Shown here: positions 29,567 through 40,285 of the stretch, piece by piece | How positions within the stretch are numbered: position 1 is the first letter of the stretch | Layout of the letters: each line of letters begins with the position of its first letter | Notes under the pieces: generated by a model | Databases searched by the model: none | The model's input: the letters and a program-made list of their open reading frames with translations, nothing else | What the model was told of the DNA's origin: nothing | DNA from: Bacillus sp. MYb209 | Lineage (GTDB): Bacteria; Bacillota; Bacilli; Bacillales; Bacillaceae_G | Length of the DNA stretch: 64,000 bases | Assembly: GCF_002975175.1 (NCBI RefSeq) | Contig: NZ_PCNZ01000012.1 | Coordinates: 1-64,000 of the forward strand | Direction of reading: 5' to 3' | Made by a program: the position numbers and the translations under genes

Positions 29567-29682
29567 GAAAAGATTCGGTTTGAAAATAAATGGGTTACTT
29601 ACTTTACTTGCTAATGGATAAGAAGTAGTGATATGAAGTTTATTACTAGTTTTTATTCAAAAGGCTAGCATATTGATGATAG

Positions 29683-29719
29683 AAAAGAGCCTTGCTGCTA
29701 ATAGTGAGGCTCTTTTCTT
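29683..29719 (+). terminator. Terminator after fakA
   Basis: Stem AAAAGAGCCT (29683-29692) with AGGCTCTTTT (29706-29715) followed by CTTA. Confidence 0.85.
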
Positions 29720-29738
29720 ACGTATTGTACAACTTTGT

Positions 29739-29895
29739 TTTATCCCGCATTAACGGGCAGTAAAACTCCTACCCCTAAATTCGGTTGGAGCAAAGAAGTT
29801 AGGTGGGAGATTAACTGCCCGTAAACGCCCGATTGGTTCAACTAATAATCAGTGGGGGATGAACAAAACCCCCACTGATTATAGTTTCACTTTAT
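29739..29895 (+). mobile_element. bcr1-type repeat with perfect TTTAT duplication (copy 2)
   Basis: The body 29744-29890 (147 bp) is flanked by exact TTTAT copies at 29739-29743 and 29891-29895, the target duplication described for bcr1. It shares with the copy at 2747 the left hairpin (CCCG/CGGG), the CGGGCAGT..ACTGCCCG stem and the CAGTGGGGG/CCCCCACTG hairpin. It lies between genes and interrupts nothing visible. Confidence 0.9.
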
Positions 29896-30036
29896 ATAGA
29901 GGGATTAGAGTAGTTTCTCTTAGAATGCCTATGATAGAATATATAGGGTGAAATAGAGCGATTACAGATGTCAACGATGTTATTGGACAATCAATAGAAT
30001 GAATCAAAGAAAATAATGTGACGGAGCGTGAGAATC

Positions 30037-32085
30037 TTGAATGAAGTTGTACAAGTTCCTGTTACGGATGTAAAGGGAATCGGAGGAGAAACATCTGAGT
30101 TGTTACACGAGATGGGAATTTATACAGTTTCTCATCTATTAGAACATTTTCCGTACCGCTATGAAGACTATGCGATGAAAGATCTTGCTGAAGTAAAGCA
30201 TGACGAGCGTGTAACGGTTGAGGGGAAAGTTCATAGTGCTCCTTTACTGCAATATTATGGGAAGAAGAAGTCACGTCTTACAGTTCGTGTTCTCGTCGGT
30301 CGTTATTTAATTACAGCTGTATGTTTTAATAGACCATACTATAAACAAAAGTTAAATTTAGATGAAACGGTAACGATTACTGGTAAATGGGATCAGCATC
30401 GCCAAACAATTGCTGTATCAGAACTGAATTTTGGACCGGTTGTACGACAACAAGAAGTAGAACCTGTATATTCAGTGAAAGGAAAACTGACAGTAAAACA
30501 GATGCGCCGTTTTGTTGCACAAGCATTTAAGGAGTATGGAGATTCTATAGTCGAAGTGTTACCAGATGGTTTGTTAAGTCGATATAAATTATTATCACGC
30601 TATGAAGCGCTCAGAGGGTTACATTTTCCAGTGGGACAGGAAGACTTAAAGCAAGCGCGTCGCCGTTTTGTATATGAGGAGTTTTTCTTGTTTCAGTTGA
30701 AAATGCAAACATTACGGAAAATGGAAAGGGAAAACTCGAAAGGGACGAAAAAAGAAATTTCATTAGTAGAATTGCAAGAGTTTACTGATGCACTTCCGTT
30801 TCCATTAACTGGCGCACAACGCCGGGTTGTAGATGAAATAATGAAAGATATGACATCTCCGTACCGAATGAATCGATTATTGCAAGGGGATGTAGGTTCT
30901 GGGAAAACAGTTGTTGCTGCGATTTCTCTTTATGCGGCGAAATTGGCTCATTATCAAGGTGCTTTGATGGTTCCTACAGAAATTTTAGCCGAACAACATT
31001 ATCAGTCGCTCGCGGAGACGTTTTCACATTTCGGTATGAAGGTTGAATTGCTAACAAGTTCTGTTAAAGGTGCGAGACGTCGAGAAATTTTGTCGAGATT
31101 AGAACAGGGAGAAGTAGACATCCTTGTTGGGACGCACGCTTTAATTCAAGACGAAGTTATATTTCATAGGTTAGGTCTCGTTATTACCGATGAACAGCAT
31201 CGATTTGGTGTGGCGCAGCGCCGGGTTTTACGTGAGAAAGGTGAAAGTCCAGATGTGTTGTTTATGACGGCGACCCCAATTCCACGAACGTTAGCTATCA
31301 CTGCATTTGGAGAGATGGACGTTTCTATTATCGACGAAATGCCAGCTGGTAGAAAGGTAATCGAAACGTACTGGGCAAAACATGATATGTTAGATCGTGT
31401 TCTCGGCTTTGTGGAGAAAGAGATAAAAAAAGGAAGACAGGCATATGTTATTTGCCCTCTTATTGAAGAGTCTGAGAAGCTTGATGTACAAAATGCTATC
31501 GACTTACATAGTATGCTGACTCATCATTATCAAGGGAAATGCCAAGTTGGATTAATGCATGGGAGACTATCATCTCAAGAAAAAGAAGAGATAATGGGAC
31601 AGTTTAGTGAAAATAAAGTGCAAATTCTTGTGTCGACAACAGTTGTTGAAGTAGGTGTGAATGTACCAAATGCGACTGTTATGGTTATTTATGACGCGGA
31701 ACGTTTCGGTTTATCACAGCTCCATCAGCTGAGGGGGCGTGTAGGGCGTGGTAGTGAACAATCATATTGTTTATTAATTGCGGACCCGAAATCAGAAACG
31801 GGAAAAGAAAGAATGCGCATTATGACTGAAACAAATGATGGATTTGTATTGTCAGAAAAAGATTTAGAGTTACGAGGTCCTGGGGATTTTTTTGGAAGTA
31901 AGCAAAGTGGTCTACCAGAATTTAAGGTTGCTGATATGGTGCATGATTATCGGGCGTTAGAAACAGCAAGACAAGATGCGGCGATACTAGTTGATTCAGA
32001 AGCGTTTTGGCATAATGATCAGTATGCTTCGCTGCGTACTTATCTTGATGGGACAGGTGTGTTCCAGGGAGAGAAGCTCGATTAA
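30037..32085 (+). CDS. recG: ATP-dependent DNA helicase RecG
   Basis: A 682-residue fork-reversal helicase. The wedge/OB domain covers about residues 1-240. The helicase core shows Walker [12 protein letters not shown], Walker B DEQHRFG, motif [13 protein letters not shown] and QLRGRVGR. The TTG at 30037 is preferred because GGAG lies 10 bases upstream and the product starts [16 protein letters not shown]; a GTG at 30028 is also open but abuts the same GGAG. Confidence 0.93.
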   Translation: MNEVVQVPVTDVKGIGGETSELLHEMGIYTVSHLLEHFPYRYEDYAMKDLAEVKHDERVTVEGKVHSAPLLQYYGKKKSRLTVRVLVGRYLITAVCFNRPYYKQKLNLDETVTITGKWDQHRQTIAVSELNFGPVVRQQEVEPVYSVKGKLTVKQMRRFVAQAFKEYGDSIVEVLPDGLLSRYKLLSRYEALRGLHFPVGQEDLKQARRRFVYEEFFLFQLKMQTLRKMERENSKGTKKEISLVELQEFTDALPFPLTGAQRRVVDEIMKDMTSPYRMNRLLQGDVGSGKTVVAAISLYAAKLAHYQGALMVPTEILAEQHYQSLAETFSHFGMKVELLTSSVKGARRREILSRLEQGEVDILVGTHALIQDEVIFHRLGLVITDEQHRFGVAQRRVLREKGESPDVLFMTATPIPRTLAITAFGEMDVSIIDEMPAGRKVIETYWAKHDMLDRVLGFVEKEIKKGRQAYVICPLIEESEKLDVQNAIDLHSMLTHHYQGKCQVGLMHGRLSSQEKEEIMGQFSENKVQILVSTTVVEVGVNVPNATVMVIYDAERFGLSQLHQLRGRVGRGSEQSYCLLIADPKSETGKERMRIMTETNDGFVLSEKDLELRGPGDFFGSKQSGLPEFKVADMVHDYRALETARQDAAILVDSEAFWHNDQYASLRTYLDGTGVFQGEKLD

Positions 32086-32107
32086 AAGTAGTCTGCAAAA
32101 ATTTTTG

Positions 32108-32136
32108 TTGCATTCTACTTTTAATGATTATATACT
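32108..32136 (+). promoter_or_regulatory. Promoter of the fapR-plsX-fabD-fabG operon
   Basis: TTGCAT (32108-32113) and TATACT (32131-32136) are 17 bases apart, 37 bases before the fapR start codon. The FapR box begins 4 bases past the -10 element, where a bound repressor would cover the start point. Confidence 0.75.
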
Positions 32137-32140
32137 ACTT

Positions 32141-32157
32141 TTAGTACCTAGTCATAA
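32141..32157 (+). promoter_or_regulatory. FapR operator
   Basis: TTAGTACCTAGTCATAA is nearly identical to the known FapR box core (TTAGTACCTAGTCTTAA). It lies between the -10 element and the fapR start codon, as in the autoregulated B. subtilis fapR operon. Malonyl-CoA is the known inducer. Confidence 0.9.
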
Positions 32158-32173
32158 AAATGGATGGTGCGGT

Positions 32174-32767
32174 ATGAAAAAAAGAAGAAGTAAAAAAGAA
32201 AGACAAGAATTATTAAAACAAACAATAGAAACGAATCCTTTTATAACGGATGAAGATTTAGCGGAAAAATTTCAAGTGAGCATACAAACTGTTCGTCTTG
32301 ATCGTATGGAATTATCTATTCCTGAATTAAGAGAACGAATTAAGCATGTGGCTACAAAACAACATGAAGAAGATGTGAAATCTTTACCGTTAGAAGAGGT
32401 TGTCGGAGAAATTATCGATATAGAATTAGATAGACACGCGATTTCTATCTTTGAAGTAAAGGTAGAACATGTATTTAAAAGAAATCAAATTGCTCGTGGG
32501 CATCATTTGTTTGCACAAGCAAACTCACTAGCTGTTGCGGTTATTGATGAAGAATTAGCTTTAACTGCAAAGTCCACCATTCGATATATTCGTCCTGTAA
32601 AATTAGGAGAGCGTGTTGTTGCAAAAGCACGTGTTGAAGATGTAGAGAATGATAAAGGACGGACGGTTGTCAAAGTGCGTAGCTTTGTTGGAGAAGAACT
32701 TGTTTTTACAGGCACTTTTGAAATGTATCGATCTAGTAATTATAGTGAGGAAGGTAACAACTTATGA
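32174..32767 (+). CDS. fapR: Fatty-acid and phospholipid repressor FapR
   Basis: A 197-residue malonyl-CoA-responsive repressor. An N-terminal DeoR-like helix-turn-helix (about 10-50: [24 protein letters not shown]) is joined by an amphipathic linker to a hot-dog effector domain (about 75-190). The frame is open further upstream (to 31991), but that part overlaps recG and the operator. ATG 32174 follows the GGATGGTG site and gives the usual [11 protein letters not shown] start. The stop overlaps plsX by four bases. Confidence 0.95.
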   Translation: MKKRRSKKERQELLKQTIETNPFITDEDLAEKFQVSIQTVRLDRMELSIPELRERIKHVATKQHEEDVKSLPLEEVVGEIIDIELDRHAISIFEVKVEHVFKRNQIARGHHLFAQANSLAVAVIDEELALTAKSTIRYIRPVKLGERVVAKARVEDVENDKGRTVVKVRSFVGEELVFTGTFEMYRSSNYSEEGNNL

Positions 32768-33756
32768 AAATCGCAATAGATGCAATGGGCGGCGATCATG
32801 CACCAAAGGCTGTAGTATTAGGAGCAATGAAAGCTATTAAGGAATACTCAGATTTACATATTACGTTAGTAGGGAAAGAAGAGGGAATTCGTCAATATTT
32901 AACGAGTGAAGAGCGAATTACTATACTTCATACGGACGAAAAAATCGAATCGACAGATGAACCAGTAAGAGCGGTTCGTCGAAAAAAACAAGCTTCAATG
33001 GTACTAGCAGCGCAGCAAGTAAAAGACGGTGTAGCGGATGCTTGTATATCAGCAGGTAGTACAGGAGCTTTGATGGCAGCTGGATTGTTTGTTGTTGGTC
33101 GTATGGAAGGAATTGAACGACCAGCTTTATCACCTACAATGCCAACTGTTGATGGAGAAGGCTTTGTTATGTTAGATGTTGGAGCAAACGTTGATGCAAA
33201 ACCAATTCATTTATATCAATATGCAGTAATGGGCTCTGTTTACGCAGAGAAGGTAAGAGGAATTAAAAATCCACGCGTTGGACTTTTAAATGTTGGAACA
33301 GAGGATGGTAAAGGAAACGAGCTTTCAAAACAGGTCTTTGCTATGCTCAAGGATGCACCAATTAATTTCGTTGGAAACGTTGAATCAAGAGATTTATTGC
33401 AAGGTGTAGCAGACGTTGTTGTATGTGATGGTTTTACGGGTAATGTAGCGTTGAAATCATTAGAAGGAACAGCACTTGCGTTATTCTCTATGTTAAAAGA
33501 ACAATTAATGAGTTCGTTTACGAGCAAATTAGCAGCAGCGGTATTAAAACCAAAACTTATGGTATTGAAAGATAAAATGGATTATTCGGAGTATGGAGGA
33601 GCGGCGTTGTTTGGATTGAAAGCTCCTGTCATTAAGGCTCACGGTTCTTCTAATGACCAATCGATATTTAGTGCGATTCGTCAAACGAGAGAAATGGTAG
33701 CGAAAGAAGTAATTCCTACAATTTCAAGTGTAATGGAGAAGGAGCCGCTTCAATAA
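32764..33756 (+). CDS. plsX: Phosphate acyltransferase PlsX
   Basis: A 330-residue peripheral membrane enzyme that turns acyl-ACP into acyl-phosphate for PlsY. The start [21 protein letters not shown] and the segments [14 protein letters not shown] and [14 protein letters not shown] are the family signatures. The ATGA overlap with fapR couples their translation. Together with FakA it is the entry point for both new and exogenous fatty acids. Confidence 0.95.
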   Translation: MKIAIDAMGGDHAPKAVVLGAMKAIKEYSDLHITLVGKEEGIRQYLTSEERITILHTDEKIESTDEPVRAVRRKKQASMVLAAQQVKDGVADACISAGSTGALMAAGLFVVGRMEGIERPALSPTMPTVDGEGFVMLDVGANVDAKPIHLYQYAVMGSVYAEKVRGIKNPRVGLLNVGTEDGKGNELSKQVFAMLKDAPINFVGNVESRDLLQGVADVVVCDGFTGNVALKSLEGTALALFSMLKEQLMSSFTSKLAAAVLKPKLMVLKDKMDYSEYGGAALFGLKAPVIKAHGSSNDQSIFSAIRQTREMVAKEVIPTISSVMEKEPLQ

Positions 33757-33770
33757 GAGGAGGATTTGAA

Positions 33771-34715
33771 ATGGGAAAAATAGCATTTCTTTTTCCGGGC
33801 CAAGGTTCACAGGCAGTTGGAATGGGTAGACAGTTAGCGGAGAATAATAAAGAGGTTGCGAAAGTGTTTGCAAAAGCGGATGAGGTTTTGCATGATTCTC
33901 TTTCAGAAGTTATTTTTGAAGGACCGCAAGAAAAGTTAACATTAACGACAAATGCGCAGCCGGCACTATTAACAACGAGCTTTGCAATTTTAACAGCTTT
34001 GAAGGAGTATGATATTACACCTGGTTTTGTCGCAGGACATAGTTTAGGTGAATATAGCGCTCTTGTAGCTGCTGGTGCATTAACATTCGAAGACGCTGTA
34101 TATGCTGTAAGGAAACGTGGAGAATATATGGAAGAAGCTGTTCCGGGCGGGGAAGGTGCAATGGCAGCTATTTTAGGCGCCAATCCGGATATGCTGAAAC
34201 GAGTTACAGAAGAAGTAACAAGTGAAGGATACGCAGTACAAATTGCTAATATGAATAGTACGAAGCAAATTGTTATTTCTGGAACAAAGCAAGGAGTAGA
34301 ACTTGCTTCTCAAAGAGCGAAAGAAAATGGTGCTAAAAGAGCAATTCCGCTCAAAGTAAGTGGACCGTTTCATTCCTCGCTTATGAAACCAGCTGCTGAG
34401 AAATTCCAAAGTGTTTTAAATGAAATTACAATTCAAGACACGAATATTCCTGTTATTGCAAATGTTACGGCAGATGTTATTACACGTGGTACAGATATTC
34501 AAGAAAAGCTAATTGAACAGCTCTATTCGCCTGTATTATGGTACCCATCTATTGAGTATATGGTGAATCAAGGGGTAGATACATTTATTGAAATCGGACC
34601 TGGAAAAGTACTTGCTGGTCTTATGAAGTCGATTGATTCTTCAGTGAAAGCATATGCGATATATGATGAAGAGACATTAAAAGATACCATTTCAAATTTG
34701 AGAGGAGAAAGCTGA
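33771..34715 (+). CDS. fabD: Malonyl-CoA:ACP transacylase FabD
   Basis: A 314-residue enzyme that loads malonyl groups on ACP. The N-terminal [12 protein letters not shown] motif, the catalytic Ser in [14 protein letters not shown] and the catalytic His in SGPFHSSLM are present. RBS GAGGAGG precedes ATG 33771. The TGA stop and the fabG ATG share one base (TGATG). Confidence 0.95.
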   Translation: MGKIAFLFPGQGSQAVGMGRQLAENNKEVAKVFAKADEVLHDSLSEVIFEGPQEKLTLTTNAQPALLTTSFAILTALKEYDITPGFVAGHSLGEYSALVAAGALTFEDAVYAVRKRGEYMEEAVPGGEGAMAAILGANPDMLKRVTEEVTSEGYAVQIANMNSTKQIVISGTKQGVELASQRAKENGAKRAIPLKVSGPFHSSLMKPAAEKFQSVLNEITIQDTNIPVIANVTADVITRGTDIQEKLIEQLYSPVLWYPSIEYMVNQGVDTFIEIGPGKVLAGLMKSIDSSVKAYAIYDEETLKDTISNLRGES

Positions 34716-35455
34716 TGTTAAAAGGGAAAGTAGCATTAGTAACTGGTGCTTCACGTGGGATTGGTCGTGCGATTGCCATTGATTTAGCGAAACAAGGGGC
34801 AAATGTTGTAGTAAATTATGCTGGTAATGAGCAAAAGGCGAATGAAGTAGTTGATGAAATAAAGAAATTAGGTTCAGATGCCATTGCAGTAAGAGCAGAT
34901 GTTGCAAATGCTGATGATGTTACTGCAATGGTGAAACAAACTGTAGATACGTTTGGACAAGTTGATATTCTTGTAAATAACGCTGGTGTAACAAAAGATA
35001 ATTTATTAATGCGTATGAAAGAAGAAGAATGGGATACAGTTATTAATACAAACTTAAAAGGTGTTTTCTTATGTACGAAAGCAGTATCGCGCTATATGAT
35101 GCGTCAACGTCATGGACGTATTATTAATATCGCTTCTGTTGTTGGTGTAACAGGAAACCCAGGACAAGCAAATTATGTTGCTGCTAAAGCTGGTGTAATT
35201 GGATTGACAAAAACATCAGCAAAAGAATTAGCGAGCCGAAATATTACTGTAAATGCAATTGCTCCAGGGTTTATTGCGACTGATATGACGGATGTATTAG
35301 ATGAAAATATAAAAGCAGAAATGTTAAAATTAATTCCTGCAGCTCAGTTTGGAGAAGCGCAAGATATCGCAAATACTGTGACGTTTTTCGCTTCTAATCA
35401 AAGTAAATATGTTACAGGTCAAACGTTAAATGTTGATGGTGGTATGGTAATGTAA
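34715..35455 (+). CDS. fabG: 3-oxoacyl-ACP reductase FabG
   Basis: A 246-residue NADPH-dependent short-chain dehydrogenase. The cofactor loop is TGASRGIG. The catalytic triad is Ser (IASVVGVTG), Tyr and Lys in YVAAK, with the NNAG motif at NNAGVTKDN. It is the fourth gene of the FapR operon; acpP follows 69 bases later with its own strong ribosome binding site. Confidence 0.95.
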   Translation: MLKGKVALVTGASRGIGRAIAIDLAKQGANVVVNYAGNEQKANEVVDEIKKLGSDAIAVRADVANADDVTAMVKQTVDTFGQVDILVNNAGVTKDNLLMRMKEEEWDTVINTNLKGVFLCTKAVSRYMMRQRHGRIINIASVVGVTGNPGQANYVAAKAGVIGLTKTSAKELASRNITVNAIAPGFIATDMTDVLDENIKAEMLKLIPAAQFGEAQDIANTVTFFASNQSKYVTGQTLNVDGGMVM

Positions 35456-35524
35456 TAAAAGAATCGATTTCACCTAGTTTTTTTGGACAATATTTTATAT
35501 AATATTTGAGGGGAGGTGAATAGA

Positions 35525-35758
35525 ATGGCAGATGTTTTAGAGCGTGTAACAAAAATTGTCGTTGATCGTTTAGGAGTAGAAGAAACTGAAGTAGTACCAG
35601 CTGCAAGCTTCAAAGAAGATTTAGGCGCAGACTCCCTAGATGTAGTAGAACTTGTAATGCAATTAGAAGATGAATTCGAAATGGAAATTTCTGATGAAGA
35701 TGCTGAAAAGATTGCTACTGTTGGCGATGCTGTGACTTACATAGAGAGTCATCTATAA
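35525..35758 (+). CDS. acpP: Acyl carrier protein
   Basis: A 77-residue acidic carrier protein. Ser in GADSLDVVE is the 4'-phosphopantetheine site. The start [11 protein letters not shown] is chosen, with GGGGAGGTGA just upstream; a GTG at 35516 lies within that site and is not credible. A separate A+T-rich stretch before it may hold an additional promoter, consistent with the high demand for ACP. Confidence 0.95.
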   Translation: MADVLERVTKIVVDRLGVEETEVVPAASFKEDLGADSLDVVELVMQLEDEFEMEISDEDAEKIATVGDAVTYIESHL

Positions 35759-35766
35759 TGTTGAGT

Positions 35767-35792
35767 GAAGTCCCGTTTTTTAACGGGGCTTC
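35767..35792 (+). terminator. Hairpin between acpP and rnc (possible attenuator)
   Basis: GAAG-T-CCCGTT pairs with AACGGG-G-CTTC around a T loop just after the acpP stop codon. It has no T run behind it, so it is more likely a partial attenuator or 3'-end stabiliser than a full terminator. Confidence 0.5.
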
Positions 35793-35815
35793 TCGGCTTA
35801 TATCTGGAGGGACCT

Positions 35816-36553
35816 ATGCCGTACCGAAAACATAGAGAAAAAAAATACGAAGCAAAATATCGTGAAGCTTTTAAAGTATTTCAAGAAAAGATAGGTATTA
35901 CGTTTACAGATGAAAAATTATTGATTAAAGCATTTACGCATTCATCGTATGTGAATGAGCATCGAAAAAAACCGCATGAGGACAATGAGCGTCTTGAATT
36001 TCTTGGCGATGCTGTATTGGAACTCACTGTATCACAGTATCTGTTTCAAAAATATCCGACAATGAGCGAAGGAGAGTTAACAAAACTACGTGCAGCTATT
36101 GTATGTGAGCCATCTCTTGTTCGTTTTGCAAACGAAATGTCATTTGGTAGCCTTGTTTTATTAGGAAAAGGTGAGGAAATGACGGGTGGACGTGAACGAC
36201 CAGCTTTATTAGCGGATGTCTTTGAAGCGTTTATTGGTGCCCTTTATCTTGATCAAGGGCTAGAAACAGTTTGGGGATACTTAAAAGAAGTTGTATATCC
36301 AAAAATTAATGAAGGTGCTTTTTCTCATGTGATGGATTATAAGAGTCAATTGCAAGAATTGATTCAGCGTGATGGTAGTGGCAATATTGAGTATCAAATT
36401 TTGCAAGAAAAAGGACCGGCCCATAACCGAGAATTTGTGTCCCGTGTAACTTTAAATAATGAGGCATTAGGTCTTGGAAGTGGTAAGTCAAAAAAAGAGG
36501 CAGAGCAACAAGCTGCTGCAGAAGCATTGAAAAAATTAAAAGAACAATCATGA
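35816..36553 (+). CDS. rnc: Ribonuclease III
   Basis: A 245-residue double-strand-specific endonuclease for rRNA and mRNA processing. The catalytic signature [14 protein letters not shown] and the second acidic site [13 protein letters not shown] lie in the RNase III domain (about 17-150). A dsRNA-binding domain follows (about 170-245). ATG 35816 has TGGAGGG just before it; an upstream ATG at 35765 would run through the hairpin and is rejected. Confidence 0.95.
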   Translation: MPYRKHREKKYEAKYREAFKVFQEKIGITFTDEKLLIKAFTHSSYVNEHRKKPHEDNERLEFLGDAVLELTVSQYLFQKYPTMSEGELTKLRAAIVCEPSLVRFANEMSFGSLVLLGKGEEMTGGRERPALLADVFEAFIGALYLDQGLETVWGYLKEVVYPKINEGAFSHVMDYKSQLQELIQRDGSGNIEYQILQEKGPAHNREFVSRVTLNNEALGLGSGKSKKEAEQQAAAEALKKLKEQS

Positions 36554-36584
36554 GGAATCCCCCTTTGAATGAGGGGGATTCCTT
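36554..36584 (+). terminator. Strong hairpin after rnc
   Basis: GGAATCCCCCT (36554-36564) pairs with AGGGGGATTCC (36572-36582), followed by only two T residues before A. The position fits a terminator or processing signal between rnc and smc. Confidence 0.65.
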
Positions 36585-36701
36585 ATGCATAGAATGAAAC
36601 TTTCCTTTTATTTATAAATAAAAGGAGTGGGAAATCCGTATAGTAGCTTGTTTTCGTACAGACAACGTTTACAACAACGGAGAATAGGAGGAAGGCCTTT
36701 C

Positions 36702-39700
36702 GTGTTTTTAAAAAGATTAGAAATAGCAGGATTTAAATCTTTTGCTGAGCGTGTATCTGTCGATTTTGTTCCAGGTGTAACTTCTGTAGTAGGACCTAAC
36801 GGGAGCGGGAAAAGTAATATTACTGATGCAATTCGCTGGGTACTTGGTGAACAATCTGCAAAGTCATTACGCGGTGCAAAGATGGAGGATATTATTTTTG
36901 CCGGCAGTGATACGAGAAGAGCGGTTAATGTTGCTGAAGTTACATTAACTTTAAATAATGAAGACCAACGCTTACCGATTGAGTATAACGAGGTGTGTGT
37001 AACGCGTCGTGTATCTCGTTCGGGTGATAGTGATTTTTATATTAATAAACAATCTTGTAGATTGAAAGATATTATTGATTTATTTATGGACTCTGGTATG
37101 GGAAGAGAAGCTTTTTCAATTATTAGCCAGGGGAAAGTCGAAGAGATTTTGAGTAGTAAATCAGAAGAACGTCGTGGTGTATTTGAAGAAGCTGCGGGTG
37201 TGCTGAAATACAAACTTCGTAAAAAGAAAGCTGAAGGGAAATTGGCGGAAACACAAGAAAACTTAAATCGTGTACAAGATATTATTCACGAATTAAGTAG
37301 TCAAGTAGAACCACTAGAAAGACAAGCTTCTATTGCGAAAGATTATCTTGAGAAAAAAGAAGAATTAGAGAAAGTAGAAGCAGCGCTTATTGTACATGAA
37401 ATTGAAGAATTACATGAAAAGTGGGAAGCGCTTCGAAATCAATTTGGGCATAATAAAGATGAAGAAGCTAAAATGTCGGCGAACTTACAAAAAAGTGAAG
37501 AAGAGCTTAAGGAATTACGCGGGCAATTACAAGCCGTTGATGAATCTGTAAATTCCTTACAAGAAGTTCTACTTCTGTCTAGTAAAGAACTAGAAAAACT
37601 AGAAGGGCAACGCGAGCTGTTAAAGGAAAGAAAGCAAAATGCAACGACACATTGTGCGCAGCTTGAAAAGCTAATTGTTGAGTTAACAGAGAAAGCTACA
37701 AGTTATGATGGCGAAATTGAAACAAGTACAGAAGCGTTAATGCAATTTGTGAATCAAGTAAAAGAATTGGAGAAGAAATTGCATGATAACGAGCAATTAC
37801 TTGCGACTTTTGCTGAGAATTTAGAGGAACAAATTGAGAATTTAAAAGGTGACTATATTGAACTTTTAAATCAACAAGCAAGTCTTCGTAATGAATTATC
37901 TATGATTGAAGAACAATCAAAACAGCAAAACTCTAAAAACGAACGACTTGATGAAGAAAATGAAAAGTATGTACAGATGCGTGTGGAAATTACAGCGAAA
38001 AAGGCGAAACTTGTAGAAAGTTATGAGCAAGCGAGAGAGAAAATAGCTGGCATTATTTATAACATACAGAAGACAGAAACAGCACTTGGGAAATGTAAGT
38101 CACAGTATAGTGAAAATGAAACGAAACTGTATCAAGCGTATCAATTTGTGCAACAGGCGCGCTCTCGGAAAGAAATGTTAGAAGAGATGCAAGAGGACTA
38201 CTCTGGCTTCTATCAAGGGGTACGTGAAGTATTAAAGGCTAGAGAAAATAGGCTACAAGGTATTGAGGGAGCTGTTGCAGAACTTCTGACTGTGCCGAAA
38301 GAATATGAAATCGCGATGGAAATCGCCCTTGGGGCAGCGATGCAACATATCGTAGTACAAACAGAAGAACATGCTCGTAATGCAATTGCATTTTTAAAGC
38401 AAAATAAACATGGCCGTGCAACGTTTTTACCTCAAACTGTTATTAAAAGCCGATCGCTATCATTTGATCAATTACGCATTGTGAATCAGCATCCATCGTT
38501 TGTCGGTGTAGCGGCAGAACTTGTGCAGTACAATAATAAATATGAGAATGTAGTTTCAAGTTTATTAGGTACAGTTGTTGTTGCGAAAGATTTACGCGGA
38601 GCAAATGAGTTAGCGGAACAACTGCAATACCGCTATCGTATTGTAACACTCGAAGGTGACGTAGTGAATCCGGGTGGTTCTATGACGGGTGGCGCTGTAA
38701 AACAGGCGAAATCCTCTTTATTGGGACGTCAACGTGAACTTGAAGAGTGGATTAAAAAACTAACTGACATGGAAGAAAAAACAACGAAGCTAGAAAACTT
38801 TGTTAAAGCAGTAAAGCAAGAGATTCAAGAAAAAGAAGTACAAATACGAGAGCTACGCCAAGGTGTAGAGACCGAACGTGTAGATGAACAGAAGCTAAGA
38901 GAAGAAATTAATCGTTTAGAATTAGATGAACATCGTATTAATGATCGTTTATCGATTTACGATTTAGAGATTGAAGGATTTTTACAAGATCAAGTAAAAA
39001 TGCAAGGGCGCAAAGAAGAGTTAGAAAAGATTTTAGCGACTCTTCAAGCGGAGATTGGGGAATTAGATAGCAAAATCGTCGTTTTAACGAAACAAAAAAG
39101 TGAACAACATTCTTCAAAAGAAAAAGTTCAGAAGGAAATGACGGAGCTAAAAGTACAAGCTGCTGAACAACAACAACGTTTGTCTAATCAAAAAGAAAAA
39201 GTCGAACGATTGACGAAGGAAAAAGAAGAGACTGATGCGACGCTTGTAAAAACGAAAGAAGATTTAGCGTTCTTAAAGCAAGAGATGACATCTAATTCAA
39301 GTGGCGAAGAACAAATTATGAATATGATTGAGAAGAAAGCGTATGATCGTAATCAAACTTCGGAGTTAATTCGTTCTCGTCGTGAACAACGCGTATCATT
39401 GCAAGAAAGAGTCGAGCATTTAGAGCGCGGTGCGAAAGAAACAATAGGTAAACATAAATATATTCTTGAGATGTTGAAAGATCAAGAAGTGAAAATTAAC
39501 CGACTTGATGTAGAGCTGGAAAATAGATTGCAACATTTACGTGAAACATATACTATTTCATTTGAAGCAGCAAAACTTAAGTATACAATGATGATGCCTG
39601 CAGAAGATGCACGTAAAAAGGTGAAACTAATTAAACTATCCATTGAAGAGTTAGGTGCAGTAAATTTAGGGGCAATTGATGAGTATGAACGTGTAGCAGA

Positions 39701-40271
39701 GCGCCATACATTCTTATTAGAGCAAAGAGATGACCTAGAAGAAGCGAAATCGACATTGCATCAACTTATTACGGAAATGGATGAAGAGATGAAAAAACGC
39801 TTTTCTACTACGTTCGAAGGGATTCGAACAGAGTTTCAATCTGTATTCTCTGAATTATTCGGAGGTGGAAGAGCGGATTTAGTAATGACAAATCCAGAAG
39901 ATTTACTAAATACTGGTATTGACATTGTAGCGCAACCACCAGGGAAGAAACTACAAAACTTAGGTTTACTTTCAGGGGGAGAGCGTGCTTTAACGGCAAT
40001 TGCGCTCTTATTTGGTATTTTAAAAGTACGCCCAGTTCCATTCTGTGTGCTAGATGAAGTAGAAGCAGCTCTTGATGAGGCAAACGTTGCTCGTTTTGCG
40101 CAGTATTTAAAGAAATTTAGTGATGAAACACAGTTTATTGTAATTACACACCGAAAAGGTACAATGGAAGAGTCTGATGTATTGTACGGTGTCACAATGC
40201 AAGAATCAGGGGTGTCGAAGCTTGTTTCTGTTCGTTTAGATGATGGTGAAGAACTTGTTGCAAGTAGATAG
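36702..40271 (+). CDS. smc: Chromosome segregation ATPase SMC
   Basis: A 1189-residue condensin ATPase. Walker A GPNGSGKSN lies at 31-39. Coiled-coil arms (about 165-500 and 675-1010) flank the hinge (about 500-670, ending near GSMTGGA). The C-terminal head has the signature LSGGERALTAIALLF and Walker B FCVLDEVEAALDEAN. The start is GTG 36702, with TAGGAGGAAGG about 8 bases upstream; an ATG at 36627 is not preceded by a site. It acts with ScpA and ScpB, which are not in the window. Confidence 0.95.
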   Translation: MFLKRLEIAGFKSFAERVSVDFVPGVTSVVGPNGSGKSNITDAIRWVLGEQSAKSLRGAKMEDIIFAGSDTRRAVNVAEVTLTLNNEDQRLPIEYNEVCVTRRVSRSGDSDFYINKQSCRLKDIIDLFMDSGMGREAFSIISQGKVEEILSSKSEERRGVFEEAAGVLKYKLRKKKAEGKLAETQENLNRVQDIIHELSSQVEPLERQASIAKDYLEKKEELEKVEAALIVHEIEELHEKWEALRNQFGHNKDEEAKMSANLQKSEEELKELRGQLQAVDESVNSLQEVLLLSSKELEKLEGQRELLKERKQNATTHCAQLEKLIVELTEKATSYDGEIETSTEALMQFVNQVKELEKKLHDNEQLLATFAENLEEQIENLKGDYIELLNQQASLRNELSMIEEQSKQQNSKNERLDEENEKYVQMRVEITAKKAKLVESYEQAREKIAGIIYNIQKTETALGKCKSQYSENETKLYQAYQFVQQARSRKEMLEEMQEDYSGFYQGVREVLKARENRLQGIEGAVAELLTVPKEYEIAMEIALGAAMQHIVVQTEEHARNAIAFLKQNKHGRATFLPQTVIKSRSLSFDQLRIVNQHPSFVGVAAELVQYNNKYENVVSSLLGTVVVAKDLRGANELAEQLQYRYRIVTLEGDVVNPGGSMTGGAVKQAKSSLLGRQRELEEWIKKLTDMEEKTTKLENFVKAVKQEIQEKEVQIRELRQGVETERVDEQKLREEINRLELDEHRINDRLSIYDLEIEGFLQDQVKMQGRKEELEKILATLQAEIGELDSKIVVLTKQKSEQHSSKEKVQKEMTELKVQAAEQQQRLSNQKEKVERLTKEKEETDATLVKTKEDLAFLKQEMTSNSSGEEQIMNMIEKKAYDRNQTSELIRSRREQRVSLQERVEHLERGAKETIGKHKYILEMLKDQEVKINRLDVELENRLQHLRETYTISFEAAKLKYTMMMPAEDARKKVKLIKLSIEELGAVNLGAIDEYERVAERHTFLLEQRDDLEEAKSTLHQLITEMDEEMKKRFSTTFEGIRTEFQSVFSELFGGGRADLVMTNPEDLLNTGIDIVAQPPGKKLQNLGLLSGGERALTAIALLFGILKVRPVPFCVLDEVEAALDEANVARFAQYLKKFSDETQFIVITHRKGTMEESDVLYGVTMQESGVSKLVSVRLDDGEELVASR

Positions 40272-40285
40272 GAAGGATGGGAAGT

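Larger units (their letters stand above)
29567..30036. other. 470-bp region between fakA and recG
   Basis: The region holds a terminator (29683-29719), a complete bcr1-type repeat (29739-29895) and about 140 A+T-rich bases before recG, where the recG promoter must lie. No gene is supported. In B. subtilis the L-serine dehydratase genes sdaAB and sdaAA occupy this place. Confidence 0.7.

Noticed and set aside
31991-32173. Longer N-terminus for fapR
   Set aside because: It would run through recG, the promoter and the FapR box.
36627-36701. Longer N-terminus for smc
   Set aside because: The GTG at 36702 has a strong ribosome binding site and gives the normal SMC start; the extension has neither.
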